Below, piece by piece: positions 27,201-57,207 of a stretch of DNA of 64,000 nucleotides. Each line of letters begins with the position of its first letter. The first letter of the stretch is position 1. This DNA is from Paraspadella gotoi (lineage: Eukaryota; Chaetognatha). Location of the stretch: positions 20,742,221 to 20,806,220 of the forward strand of contig CM119265.1 in NCBI GenBank assembly GCA_051294375.1, written 5' to 3'. The translations under genes and the position numbers were made by a program. The notes beneath the pieces are model-generated. The model had not been told where the DNA came from. It saw only the letters and a program-made list of their open reading frames with translations, and made no database searches.

Positions 27201-30200
27201 AACATGTGTACATGCCAAACTACTGGTCAAGTTACTTGTGAAAATAAAGTATGTGGCTGCCAGTACAATGGCCAATCATTATCTTACGGACAGAGAGTAT
27301 CAAAAGGAGACAATTGTAATATGTGCACATGCCAACCAAATGGACAAATGATTTGTGAAAGCAAAGTGTGTGGATGTACTTATAATGGCCAAACCCTGCA
27401 ATATGGTCAAAGAGTATCCAAGGGAGATAACTGCAATATGTGTACCTGTCAACAAAATGGCCAAATGGTTTGTGAGAACAAAGTATGTGGTTGTACCTAT
27501 AACGGTCAAACCTTGCAATATGGTCAAAGGGTATCCAAGGGGGATAATTGCAATATGTGCACATGTCAGCAAAATGGACAAATGGTTTGTGAAAATAAAG
27601 TATGTGGTTGTACCTATAATGGTCAAACCTTGCAATATGGTCAAAGGGTATCTAAAGGAGATAACTGCAATATGTGTACATGTCAGCAAAATGGACAAAT
27701 GATTTGTGAAAACAAAGTTTGTGGTTGTACCTACAATGGTCAAAAATTGCAATATGGTCAAAAAGTATCTAAAGGTGATAATTGTAACATGTGCACATGT
27801 CAGCAAAATGGCCAAACGGTTTGTGAAAGCAAAGTATGTGGATGTGCTTATAATGGTCAAACATTGCAATATGGTCAAAAAGTATCTAAAGGAGATAATT
27901 GTAATATGTGTACTTGTCAGCAAAATGGCCAATGGTTTGTGAAACAAAGTATGTGGTTGTACCTATGGTCAAACCTGCAATATGGTCAAAGGGTATCTAA
28001 AGGAGATAACTGCAATATGTGTACTTGTCAGCAAAATGGACAAATGGTTTGTGAAAACAAAGTTTGTGGTTGTACCTACAATGGTCAAAAATTGCAATAT
28101 GGTCAAAAAGTATCTAAAGGTGATAATTGTAAACATGTGCACATGTCAGCAAATGGCCAAACGGTTTGTGAAAGCAAAGTATGTGGATGTGCTTATAATG
28201 GTCAAACATTGCAATATGGTCAAAAGTATCTAAAGGAGATAATTGTAATATGTGTACTTGTCAGCAAAATGGCCAAATGACATGTGAAATAAAGTGTGTG
28301 ATGTACCTACAAGGGTCAAACAATTGCAATATGTGAAAGAGTATCTAAGGGAGACAATTGCAATATGTGTACTTGTCAGCAAAATGGCAAATGGTTTGTG
28401 AAAACAAAGTATGTGGTGTACCTACAATGGTCAAACCATGCAATATGGTCAAAGGGTATCTAAAGGGGATAACTGCAATATGTGCACCTGTCAGCAAAAT
28501 GGGCAAATGGTTTGTGAAAACAAAGTATGTGGTTGTACCTAATGTAACTTGCAATATGGTCAAAGGGTATCTAAGGGAGATAATTGTAATATGTGCACAT
28601 GTCAGCAAAATGGACAAATGAATTGTGAAAACAAAGTGTGTGGATGTACCTACAATGGTCAAACATTGCAATATGGTCAAAGGGTATCTAAAGGGGATAA
28701 CTGCAATATGTGCACCTGTCAGCAAAATGGGCAAATGGTTTGTGAAAACAAAGTATGTGGCTGTAGTTACAATGGTCAAAAATTGCAATATGGTCAAAGG
28801 GTATCTAAGGGAGATAATTGCAATATGTGCACATGTCAGCAAAATGGACAAATAAATTGTGAAAACAAAGTATGTGGCTGTACCTACAATGGTCAAACAT
28901 TGCAATATGGTCAAAGGGTGTCTAAGGGAGATAATTGCAATATGTGTACATGTCAGCAAAATGGCCAAATGGTTTGTGAAAACAAAGTGTGTGGATGTAC
29001 TTATAATGGCCAAAGTTTAAAATATGGTCAAAAGGTATCCAAGGGTGATAACTGCAATATGTGTACATGTCAGCAAAATGGCCAAATGGTTTGTGAAAAT
29101 AAAGTGTGTGGATGTACCTACAATGGCCAAAGTTTGAAATATGGTCAAAAGGTATCCAAGGGCGATAACTGCAATATGTGCACCTGTCAGCAAAATGGAC
29201 AAATGATTTGTGAAAACAAAGTTTGTGGTTGTACCTACAATGGTCAAAGCTTGCAATATGGTCAAAGAGTATCAAAAGGTGATAATTGCAATATGTGTAC
29301 TTGCCAGCAAAATGGGCAAATGGTTTGTGAAAACAAAGTTTGTGGATGCTCTTATAATGGACAAACCTTGAAAAATGGACAGAGAGTATCGAAAGGTGAT
29401 AATTGCAACATGTGCACTTGTCAGCAAAATGGCCAAATGAATTGTGAAAACAAAGTATGTGGATGTACTTATAATGGCCAAACATTATCTTATGGACAGA
29501 GAGTATCAAAAGGAGACAATTGTAATATGTGTACTTGTCAGCAAAATGGCCAAATGGTTTGTGAAAGCAAAGTATGTGGCTGTAGTTACAATGGTCAAAA
29601 ATTGCAATATGGTCAAAGGGTATCTAAAGGAGATAATTGTAATATGTGCACTTGTCAGCAAAATGGACAAATGGTTTGTGAAAACAAAGTATGCGGATGT
29701 ACCTACAATGGTCAAAAATTGCAAAATGGTCAAAAAGTATCTAAAGGTGATAATTGCAACATGTGTACTTGTCAGCAAAGTGGCCAAATGGTTTGTGAAA
29801 ACAAAGTATGTGGCTGTACCTACAATGGTCAAACCTTGCAATATGGTCAAAGGGTATCTAAGGGAGACAATTGCAATATGTGTACTTGTCAGCAAAATGG
29901 CCAAATGATTTGTGAAAACAAAGTATGCGGATGTACTTATAATGGTCAAAGAGATCTAGGGGAGACAATTGCAATATGGTGTACGTGTCAGCAAAATGGT
30001 CAAATGGTTTGTGAAAGCAAAGTATGCGGATGTACTTATAATGGTCAAACCTTGCAATATGGTCAAAGAGTTCTAAGGGAGACAATTGCAATATGTGTAC
30101 GTGTCAGCAAAATGGTCAAATGGTTTGTGAAAGCAAAGTATGTGGATGTACTTATAATGGTCAAACATTGCAATATGGTCAAAGAGTATCTAAAGGAGAT

Positions 30201-33200
30201 AATTGTAATATGTGTACTTGTCAGCAAAATGGCCAAATGACATGTGAAAATAAAGTGTGTGGATGTACCTATAATGGTCAAAACTTGCAATATGGTCAAA
30301 GAGTATCTAAGGGAGACAATTGCAATATGTGTACTTGTCAGCAAAATGGTCAAATGAATTGTGAAAACAAAGTATGTGGCTGTACCTACAATGGTCAAAC
30401 ATTGCAATATGTCAAAGAGTATCTAAGGGAACAATTGCAATAATGTACTTGTCAGCAAAATGGCCAAATGGTTTGTGAAAACAAAGTATGTGGATGTACC
30501 TATAATGGTCAAACCTTGCAATATGGTCAAAGAGTATCTAAGGGAGACAATTGCAATATGTGTACTTGTCAGCAAAATGGTCAAATGAATTGTGAAAACA
30601 AAGTATGTGGATGTACCTACAAGGGTCAAAAATTGCAATATGGTCAAAGAGTTATCTAAGGGAGACAATTGCAATATGTGTACTTGTCAGCAAAATGGTC
30701 AAATGAATTGTGAAAATAAAGTGTGTGGATGTACCTACAATGGTCAAACATTGCAATATGGTCAAAGAGTATCTAAGGGAGACAATTGCAATATGGTGTA
30801 CGTGTCAGCAAAATGGTCAAATGGTTTGTGAAAACAAAATATGTGGATGTACTTATAATGGTCAAACATTGCAATATGGTCAAAGAGTATCTAAGGGAGA
30901 CAATTGCAATATGTGTACATGTCAGCAAAATGGGCAAATGATTTGTGAAAATAAAGTTTGTGGTTGTAGTTACAATGGCCAAAGCTTAAATTACGGTCAA
31001 AGAGTCTCAAAAGGTGATAACTGTAACATGTGTACTTGCCAGTCTAATGGTCAAATGGTCTGCGAGAATAAAGTTTGTGGATGCACCTATAGTGGGCAGA
31101 CTTTAAGTACTGGCCAAAGAGTTTCCAAAGGAGATGGCTGTAATATGTGCACTTGCCAAGCAAGCGGACAAGTTATTTGTGAAAACAAAATATGTGGCTG
31201 TATGTTCAATGGAAGGCAATTGAGGTCAGGTGAAGTTGTTGACAAGGGTGATAATTGTAATAAATGTACATGTATGGCATCAGGACAGCTACAGTGCACC
31301 TCAAATGTCTGTGGTTGCCAATATCAGGGAAGACAGTTAACGTATGGACAATCCATACAAGTCGATTCTTGTAATACTTGTGTTTGTCAAAGTTCTGGAC
31401 AGGTTGGTCGGAATTTTTTGTAATCTCCTGTTTATGCGTGCCTAGGTCATTTATAAAATTGTACTCCACGGCTTTGGAAATGAAAAACATGATTAGACAT
31501 TGGGTTTTGCCATCACGAAATTATTCACACAGCATTATCATCAGCATTTAGTATAATTTTTCTAGTTCTTAGTTAAATATTTGCTTACAAAATGTAATAG
31601 GAAATATTAGAAAACATAAATCAGTGGGAAAATCTTAGTAAAATTAATAGAAAAAGGTTGAATTTATTGCATGACGTAATAAAATAATTTTAAAATTAGT
31701 CCAAAGTTACAAATTAAATAACTTTTTTTTCTACAAAATAGATGGATTGTACCAACAATGTATGTGGATGTGTTTATAATGGTTTACAAGTTCAAGTAGG
31801 ACAGAAGGTTCCAAAAGGAGATGGGTGCAATGATTGCACATGTCTATCCAATGGTCAAATGAGTTGTTCTTCAAATCCAACCCCGTGCAACTGTCAGTTC
31901 AATGGTCAAACATTAAGTATTGGCCAAACGATCCCAAGGGATTGCAATACTTGTGTGTGCCAGTCTTCTGGGACAGTCAGTTGCACTAACAACCCATGTA
32001 ATTGTCAGTACATGGGAAGAGCTATGTCATTTGGTGAAACTTTTCTTAGAGATTGTAACACATGTACCTGTAAACAGACAGGACAGGTTGGTTTAACTTC
32101 CTGTTTTTTTTGTAGTTTAAACAAAATCACTCCATGTATCTTTGTTTCTATTAGCTTTTTCTACATAATTTATACACTTACATATTTTCTCAGATTAGAG
32201 ACATATTATTTTGAAATGAATGCTTGGTGTTTAGATTGATATATAAAATTACTTAGAGAAATTCATTATTTAACGGTCAATCATTGTTTAAAAAGACTTT
32301 TACAACTTTTATTATCACTTTAGAATTATTATGCTGTAATAATGTAGTTCAGACGCACCGTTACCACTCAGTATTGCAATAATAGATATAGTTTTACAAA
32401 CATTCAATTCCATTGTTTAAATTTTTTAATCAGGTTGATTGCACAAACCAAATATGTGGATGTCAATATAATGGACAAACCATTAATATTGGAACAAAAG
32501 TCAATCGAGATGAATGTAACACTTGTGAATGTATGCAAAATGGGCAGGTAAGAGAATTTAAACCGTTTTCATTATATATTCTTGAAAAGGAATGCTTTTC
32601 AGTTAGGAATAGCATTTTGTTGCAAAACATTATTTGTAATGCTTAATTTTTCTTTGGCTTTTATAATTTGGTACGCAAGTGTCACACCAAATTTAGTTGA
32701 TTAAAGAAAGTTATCTATAAGATTAATAGTTTTACCATTAATATCTGTGAGTTTAAAAAATTTCAGCTTGAATGCACGAAAAATCCATACCCTTGTAACT
32801 GTAAATATATGGGGGAAACGATTGCCCTGGGTGCCAAGGTTCAGAAACAGTGTAATACATGCGAGTGTAAGTCAAATGGACAGCTGGAGTGTAGCAACAA
32901 TCCTTGCAACTGTCAATATCAAGGAATGACTTACTCCATTGGACAAAAGTTCTCTCCAGTTGGCAGTTCATGCACAAAATGCAGGTGCGTTAAGGATAGA
33001 ATTCCTGTTTTCTTCTTGGCAGAAATAAGTAACATTATTAATGATAATAATAGTAATGAAAATAATAATTATAATAATATTAAAAATATTGATAGTCATA
33101 AATAATAATTATTCTATGATAATATTATTAATAAAAATAATAATAAAACTAAAATAAAAATACAAAAAAATTACAGCTGTGAATTTAGCGGTCAAGTGAG

Positions 33201-35363
33201 CTGCGATTCCTCCACATGCACGCCTCCCCCTCTGACCGATGGATGCACAAAGGCTGGAAAATCCTACAAAATCGACGAAACGTTTCAAGGTTAGAAGATG
33301 GCGTTGACTCTTCTTTGTCAGTCTAGTAATTCACGGACTTCTCGACAATATTAGGGGATGATTGACTAGATTTGCTGATTCCCGATCGCGTGACAAAATT
33401 TGCCTCTTACTTGAAAAAAATATCATTTTTGAATTTTTGGTGAAGTATATTCCATAGACAATTTTTTTTTTATGAAACCCAAAAGGATAAATGATTAACG
33501 TTAGTCTCGAACGCGGGACCTTCGTTATAGTCTTCTGGTACAGTGGACCATTTCGTCAATGTTTAACTAAGAATTAAAATCTCATACCCCTCACCCACCC
33601 ACCCTCTTTGCCTCGTGCGAATAGATGATTGCAACACTTGCAAGTGCACCAAGCAAGCCGACGGCAAGGCGGGTATTGCTTGCACCAAAAAGACGTGCGG
33701 GTGTCAGGATCCTTCTCAACCGGGCAAAGTGTTCAAAGCCGGAGAGAAATGGCAGAAGGACGGCGATTGCGTCTCTTGCGAATGCCTCCCGTCCTTCAAC
33801 ATCAACTGCGTCAAAACTTGTAACACGAAAACAGGGAGACGTTGAGATGTCGACGTGGCGTTTGAGTGGCGTTCGCGTTGACGCAACCCCTTAAAAAAAA
33901 GATTTCGGAATTTGCTCTTAAATTCACATTTCCCAATTCCTCCGCTCTTTTTTCGTCATCGACTTTATTTTTTCAACCTTTTGTTCTTCATTTCCTACTT
34001 TTAAAAAACCGTTTCATTTCTTTGCATTCGACCGCTTTTTCTCGGCCTAATTGTCGAGGCTTTGTTCCATTCGGTACGCTGTAACGTATCTTCTATAAGA
34101 TGTATAATCTCTCGATTTATTCGGTACTTCAGTACCGCATCAGCGTCTAGTCTGAAAAAAAAAAGAAGCTGCATGACTTTAATCCCGAACTTGTTTTTTT
34201 TTTATCTGCATGCTTTATTGGACCTATTTCGATTTAGTAAAATTAAATAAAACATTTTGATACCTAATCGAATTTTTATTAACTATGTTTACTTATCTGT
34301 TTAGAATTAAAACGTTAAAATACGGACCAAAAAAAGCTTTAATTCTTTTTTTAATTATTGGAAGTTAATTCTTCCTTAAAACACTAGTTAGTGAGTACAG
34401 TTGCTTAAAATCTAATACCTTTTTTTACTTTTTGTACAATCAAAATTTAGCTATCGTGCACAAACAATCCCGTGCCTTGCAATTGTAAATATGGCACGAT
34501 GACTCTAGCCATCGGTCAGTCCATTCCGAAAGAGTGCAACACCTGCACATGTAAAACTAATGGTCAAGTGTCTTGCACAAACAAACCGTGTTCTTGCTTC
34601 TACAATGGAAACGTTTATCAAATCGGAAATTCGTTCACTCAGCAAGACGGTTGCACCAGATGCAGGTAAGTCAAAAAATTCATGTTTTGATTAATATTTT
34701 TTTTTCATACTAAATTTTTCTTAAGGTCATAATATAACATTTAATTTTTTATGATTAAATTGAGGCAGACAGTTAGTGAATGAGAGAGTGAGAGAATGAG
34801 AGACAGACTTACAGATAGAGATAGAGAGACAGAAAGAGAAAGAGAGAAAGATAAACAGGACAGTGATTTGATTACGCATTTTAAAACTGTTTTACAGATG
34901 TAACGAGGACGGTAAAGTTTCATGCAGCAAAGACTTGTGCCCCATCGCGAAGCCGAAGTGCGATCACCTGGGCAAAAAATACGACATTGGAACCACATGG
35001 AAAAGTTAGTCGAGAGTCGGAAATTTTTACTCGTTATGTTATGTTATGTTTTACCAATTAGTTTATTGTTTAATTTACGTCGCGAACTTGAAATCATTTA
35101 TCGCCCACCCCCGTTCCACCTAACCCCCATCTCCCTCTCGCCTCCCGACAGACGAATGCAACACCTGTCGATGCCAAGATTCCATGGGTCGCGCCGTGGC
35201 CGCCTGCACCAAGAAGGTCTGCGGATGTAGGGAGCCGCGAACGGGTCGCGTCTACAAGGCCGGCGACACCTGGCAACCGGATAAATGCACCAGCTGCACC
35301 TGTAGACAGACGGCGACGAGCTACGCCCCGAGTTGCAAGAAGAATCCAGGCTGCAAAGTCTAG
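17081..35363 (+). CDS. Giant secreted pacifastin/VWC-like cysteine-rich repeat protein
   Basis: Exons read from splice borders and frame: 17081-17129, 17650-17810, 17949-18053, 18267-18451, 18645-18786, 18892-18962, 19404-19514, 19850-19955, 20020-20122, 20296-20385, 20487-20600, 21416-21547, 21628-21838, 23564-23703, 24813-25134, 25205-25464, 25827-31402, 31742-32086, 32434-32547, then terminal cassette A or B. Exon 1 encodes a hydrophobic leader starting MDWRFLSAAF, and cleavage near VSA is likely. The rest, about 2,900 residues, is almost entirely modules of the form CxC-x18-CNxCxC-x3-G-x3-C-x4-C. This resembles the pacifastin signature (CNTCxC...G...CT...C) with a longer first loop; VWC is the alternative family. 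Most introns fall after the conserved Gly-Gln, in phase 0. Phases agree at every junction except exon 8 to 9, where a phase-0 donor meets an acceptor in phase 2. Pacifastin domains are typically serine-protease inhibitors; a structural or adhesive role for the long array is my inference. Confidence 0.82.
18064..18235. repeat. (GA)n then (GAAA)n microsatellite filling an intron
   Basis: The 213-base intron 3 of the repeat gene (18054-18266) is almost all (GA)n to about 18135 and then (GAAA)n to about 18233. Confidence 0.97.
21898..22785. repeat. Degenerate tandem repeats in an intron of the repeat gene
   Basis: A block with CACTTTGTCGGTCCG occurs near 21930 and 22350. A second block (TGGATG...GACTTGAAATTTT...GAAATGAGTT) occurs three times, at about 22140-22300, 22470-22625 and 22626-22785. 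The region lies in the 1.7-kb intron between exons 13 and 14. The rest of that intron, to 23563, is AT-rich TTAATTAA-type sequence. Confidence 0.7.
25827..31402 (+). repeat. 5.6-kb exon made of ~47 tandem 117-bp coding units
   Basis: One exon between acceptor AG at 25825-25826 and donor GT at 31403-31404. The unit is 39 residues with six cysteines, for example CGCTYNGQTLQYGQ followed by a lysine-rich turn and CNMCTCQQNGQ. Outer units (25827-27250 and 31000-31402) have diverged, while the central units (about 27300-30950, roughly 31 copies) are nearly identical in DNA. This suggests recent expansion or gene conversion. The array is rich in Q, N, G, K and C. The exon length is not a multiple of three (remainder 2) because of several small indels between 27.9 and 30.8 kb, listed separately. 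Confidence 0.88.
27925..30800 (+). other. Cluster of small indels breaking the repeat frame
   Basis: Compared with neighbouring identical units, single-base losses or gains occur near 27928-27975 (net -6, frame restored), 28131-28150 (+1/-1), 28218 (-1), 28285-28335, 28388-28425, 28541-28550 (loss creating a stop), 29950-29990 (about 20 bases lost, then +1), 30070 (-1), 30408-30445, 30652 (+1) and 30794 (+1). All lie in the most homogeneous units. Units before and after keep a perfect frame. Unpolished sequencing error in a repeat that short reads cannot place is the likeliest cause; a real pseudogene is less likely because the 3' exons remain intact. Confidence 0.75.
32767..33845 (+). other. 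Terminal exon cassette A of the cysteine-rich repeat gene
   Basis: Three exons, 32767-32984, 33177-33289 and 33625-33845, the last ending at TGA 33843-33845. Entry is phase 0, then phase 2, then phase 1. The first exon begins with Leu-Glu-Cys-Thr. The last exon carries a pacifastin-like module with CNTCKC followed by an ACTKK-type segment, then a second short cysteine module. AATAAA lies at about 34246-34251, roughly 400 bases downstream. The layout and phases are the same as in cassette B. Confidence 0.75.
33480..33560 (-). repeat. tRNA-like (possible SINE) remnant
   Basis: On the minus strand, GAAGGTCCCGCGTTCGAGAC resembles a tRNA anticodon-arm to T-arm segment with a B-box-like core (GTTCGAGAC). 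The T stem does not pair, so it is not a working tRNA. It lies in the last intron of cassette A. Confidence 0.3.
34246..34251 (+). terminator. Poly(A) signal for cassette A
   Basis: AATAAA about 400 bases after the cassette A stop codon and before the first exon of cassette B. It would allow the A transcript to end before B. Confidence 0.4.
34451..35363 (+). other. Terminal exon cassette B of the cysteine-rich repeat gene
   Basis: Three exons, 34451-34665, 34898-35004 and 35152-35363, the last ending at TAG 35361-35363. The phase series (0, 2, 1) matches cassette A. The first exon starts Leu-Ser-Cys-Thr, and the last has CNTCRC followed by an ACTKK-type segment, paralogous to A module by module. 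AATAAA is at about 35862-35867. Because both cassettes accept the same phase-0 donor at 32548, they look like alternative 3' ends. A separate downstream gene without its own signal peptide is less likely. Confidence 0.72.
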
Positions 35364-35861
35364 ATTGGAGAGATGGGGGGTGGGGGGGAGGACGTGGGAA
35401 ACGTTGAGGCCCAACGCGGTCGTGATTTAGCAGCGTCTTTGCAAAGGATAGAACAGATGGCGAGAGGACGCTGTGCGCGGACGTCCCAATTTAATCTCGC
35501 CCCCCTCCCCTCGCTCGACATATTGAAAAAGCCGACGGTTTTTTTTTTTTTTTTTTTATTCTTTGCCAATGACATACGCGTCGGACATTCGAAAATCGTT
35601 TAGGAGTACTGATATATGTGTTTATGAAGTATCTAAAAAGTTAGGCACCTTATAATGTTTCTTTGTGCTTAAATCTTCTTGTTAATTTTAAAACTTTAGT
35701 GATTCTAAAAAAAAGATTCGCAACTTCGTTAGTATACCTATTTTTTTATTAAGAACTTTTTAGTGAATTATTTTAAGTAATTCGTTGAACCATTATTTTT
35801 TTTTTCTGTAAAAAAGTTGTAAATGGAGCCCGGATATTCTCAACGTTTTTATCATTCACTA

Positions 35862-35867
35862 AATAAA
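35862..35867 (+). terminator. Poly(A) signal for cassette B
   Basis: AATAAA about 500 bases after the cassette B stop codon, in the gap before the convergent cadherin gene. Confidence 0.4.
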
Positions 35868-35981
35868 TTTTCATACTTTATGTATCATTTTTTAATTTCA
35901 TCATGATTCCAAACAGTTTCCATGAAAGACAGCTTCAATTTCGCCAATTGAAATAAAAAAATGAAGATTTCACGGGTATGA

Positions 35982-35987
35982 TTTATT
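35982..35987 (-). terminator. Poly(A) signal of the cadherin gene
   Basis: AATAAA on the minus strand (TTTATT on plus), about 110 bases after the stop codon at 36096-36098. It lies about 115 bases from the poly(A) signal of the convergent repeat gene. Confidence 0.5.
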
Positions 35988-36095
35988 AGCAAAGCAATGA
36001 ATGATTAATTCATGAAATTGATAATGATGACATGAGCTTGAAAGTTAAATAATAGTTAAATTCGAATTCATGCAAAGATTGATACTAACAAAATA

Positions 36096-53467
<17,372 letters not shown>

Positions 53468-54273
53468 TTTGTCTGAATCCGAATTAAACAAAAAAAAATT
53501 TAAATTATCATACAAAACGAGGAAAAAAAAATTAATTGGAGGATCGAGCGAAACGACGCGTGCGACTATTCCACAAAGAAATGAGAAGAATCAAATTCGA
53601 GAATGAACGTTATGAAATTCGTGCGACCGATCGATACCATCTGGTTCATTAAAAAATTTTTGCCTATTTTGGAAAATTATAAAATTAATAAAAAGTTCTA
53701 TAATGTAACAAGTTCAAGATGCAAAGGAAATAGATAATAATGTGGTATTCTAACATGATAAAAATATGCTTTTAAATAATAATTATGATAATTATAATAA
53801 TTTTTAAGTTATAATCTGATTTAACTCACTTTCTAAATTAAGTTTATATTTTAGATGAGACTTATCTAATGAATAGAAAGGTCAAACTATGGCTCATCGT
53901 GCTACATTTTTCAACCTTGAGGGTAAAAAGTTTCATTTCGATTAGTCAACAAAAATACATGTGACGGGCAAATCAAAAATCTGGTGTAAATATTTTTATA
54001 ATCTTAATCAAAAGCTTGAAATAATTTTGATCCCCGTTTAGTTATAATGACAATATGATGTTTTATTTTTATAAATCAGCTCGTTTAAGTAACAATAATA
54101 AAGTAGATATCATAGCTATCTCCATAAATAGTTTTAAACTTCAGCGGCGTCTGGCTTTCTCGTGGTTCGTCGCAACTCAGTTCCATCATGCGAATTTTTC
54201 CATTATGACTGATTGAGGCCCGATATACGAGCGTCGGGCGCGTGGTCGGCTTTAAAACGGAGGGGGGTTGGAG

Positions 54274-54310
<37 letters not shown>

Positions 54311-55432
54311 GGGGGGGACTTTAATTATCCTCTTTGAAATAATTTTGTAACTTTACGTGCAGCAAGCTACGTTTCAGCAATGATTATGAAAAAAAAAAAG
54401 GATTGATTGAATGATTGAAATCTAATGATTGGTCGATCGATTTTATTTGATTTGATTGATAAATTTAATAACTATTGAATTATTTGAATTTTTTTCAAAA
54501 TATGCAATTCTACTCTGTAATCTTATCATTTAACAGTAATGAATATTGAATTACTTTAAACCCATAAAAAATTTTTTCTCATTTTTTTAGTTTTTTGAAA
54601 GGTTTGCCAGCATTGTATCAACATGAAATTTATTTAAATATTTACCCTTATATTAAATTTAATACTTTAATAAAATAAAAAAGTATTAATAATAATGATG
54701 ATGATGCTAGTTAACAAATGTTGCAAAGTGACACATGATACCAGTTTAAAAATGATGCAAGTAAAAGTAATATAATAACAACACTAACGTCCCCATCCCA
54801 AACAGATAAATAATATTATATTTAAATATTTTTATTTTATATTCTTTAAGAAATTTACGTTTAAAATAAAAAAAACGAGTATAAATTTCTTGTTCTCCAT
54901 TTTTAAATCACATAGTTATAACAAAATACAATACAATTTCGGCTATCGGAAAAAAAAAAGATAAAGTCGATTCCCTTTTGTTGAAAACTTCGTTTCTTGG
55001 AAACGAAAAAACAATATTTCGTTTCTCCCTTTCTGTCCACGAAAATCCTGAGGGAAATTAAGTCAAAAAGGTTCAAGGGTTAAATCGACGCTGGAATTTT
55101 CCGAATTAAGAACAGCGACGACTCGGAATTTTTGAACTGAGGATGCAGAAAATAGAAAACCGAACTGATTTATTCAGAACCAGAACATTTTGTTGAAAAA
55201 AAAAGGTTCAAATAATAGGTCGTTAGGAACTGAAAAAAAAAAGATCCTAAAAACGTTTCAAGCTGACTCTACTTTTTAAAAAGTTACGTCGGGTCAAGAG
55301 AAACACCCATCGGTCGATTTCAACGCGTCCGTTCAAAGAAAAGTTGGGTTCGTTTGTCGGCTTTAAACGTCACGTCGGCTAAAGGGCATTTGCCTTCGTC
55401 GGCTGTAGTTATCTTAGACTCAAAGGGTCAAA
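53468..55432. other. Intergenic region between divergent genes
   Basis: It separates the cadherin start (minus) from EFCAB2 (plus). AT-rich with a (GA)n tract at 54276-54305. No coding sequence was seen. Confidence 0.6.
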
Positions 55433-56687
<1,255 letters not shown>

Positions 56688-56839
56688 TGAAAGAGGGAAG
56701 GGGATCGGGCAATTGGGGCATGAAGGAAGAGAGAGATTGGATTAAGGAGAACCAATAGTGTGTGCGTGAATTTATCTCATAGATAGTAGGAGGTGAATTC
56801 ACTGAAGTTTCTATTTATTGCGATTGTTACCTCCTTCAT

Positions 56840-56845
56840 AATAAA
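56840..56845 (+). terminator. Poly(A) signal of the EFCAB2-like gene
   Basis: AATAAA about 155 bases after the stop codon. Confidence 0.45.
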
Positions 56846-57207
56846 TAAGAGCAATGTTCTTCTTTTGATTTTTTTGACGAGATCATCTTCGAATTATCTG
56901 AGACAGGGTAGCGAATTTTAAATGAGATTATATGGCAACAGTTAATAAGTGATCTCATAAATGGAATTTTTTCGAGTGAAAGTTAAAGCTCCCAACTCAA
57001 CAACAATGACAACGATAACGAGTCGAAATAATCTGATTGGTCGCCCACTCGACATTTTTGGATTGTGATTGGCTGAAATATTTTGTGCTTTCTTCGCCGG
57101 AAGTTGCGTTGCCCTCGTCGCCTTTAAATTCTCGCGCGAATAAGCCCCGATCTATTTTACCAAGATATTTTGAGAATTTTCCTCGCGAATTCGAAGTTAA
57201 CATAAAA

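Noticed and set aside
26248-30982. Many minus-strand and alternate-frame open frames of 60-220 codons across the repeat array
   Set aside because: They are periodic shadows of the 117-bp unit. Only the plus frame keeps cysteine modules and joins to the flanking exons.
25827-31402. CRISPR-like direct repeat array
   Set aside because: The units are contiguous coding repeats of 117 bp without spacers, in a eukaryotic intron-containing gene.
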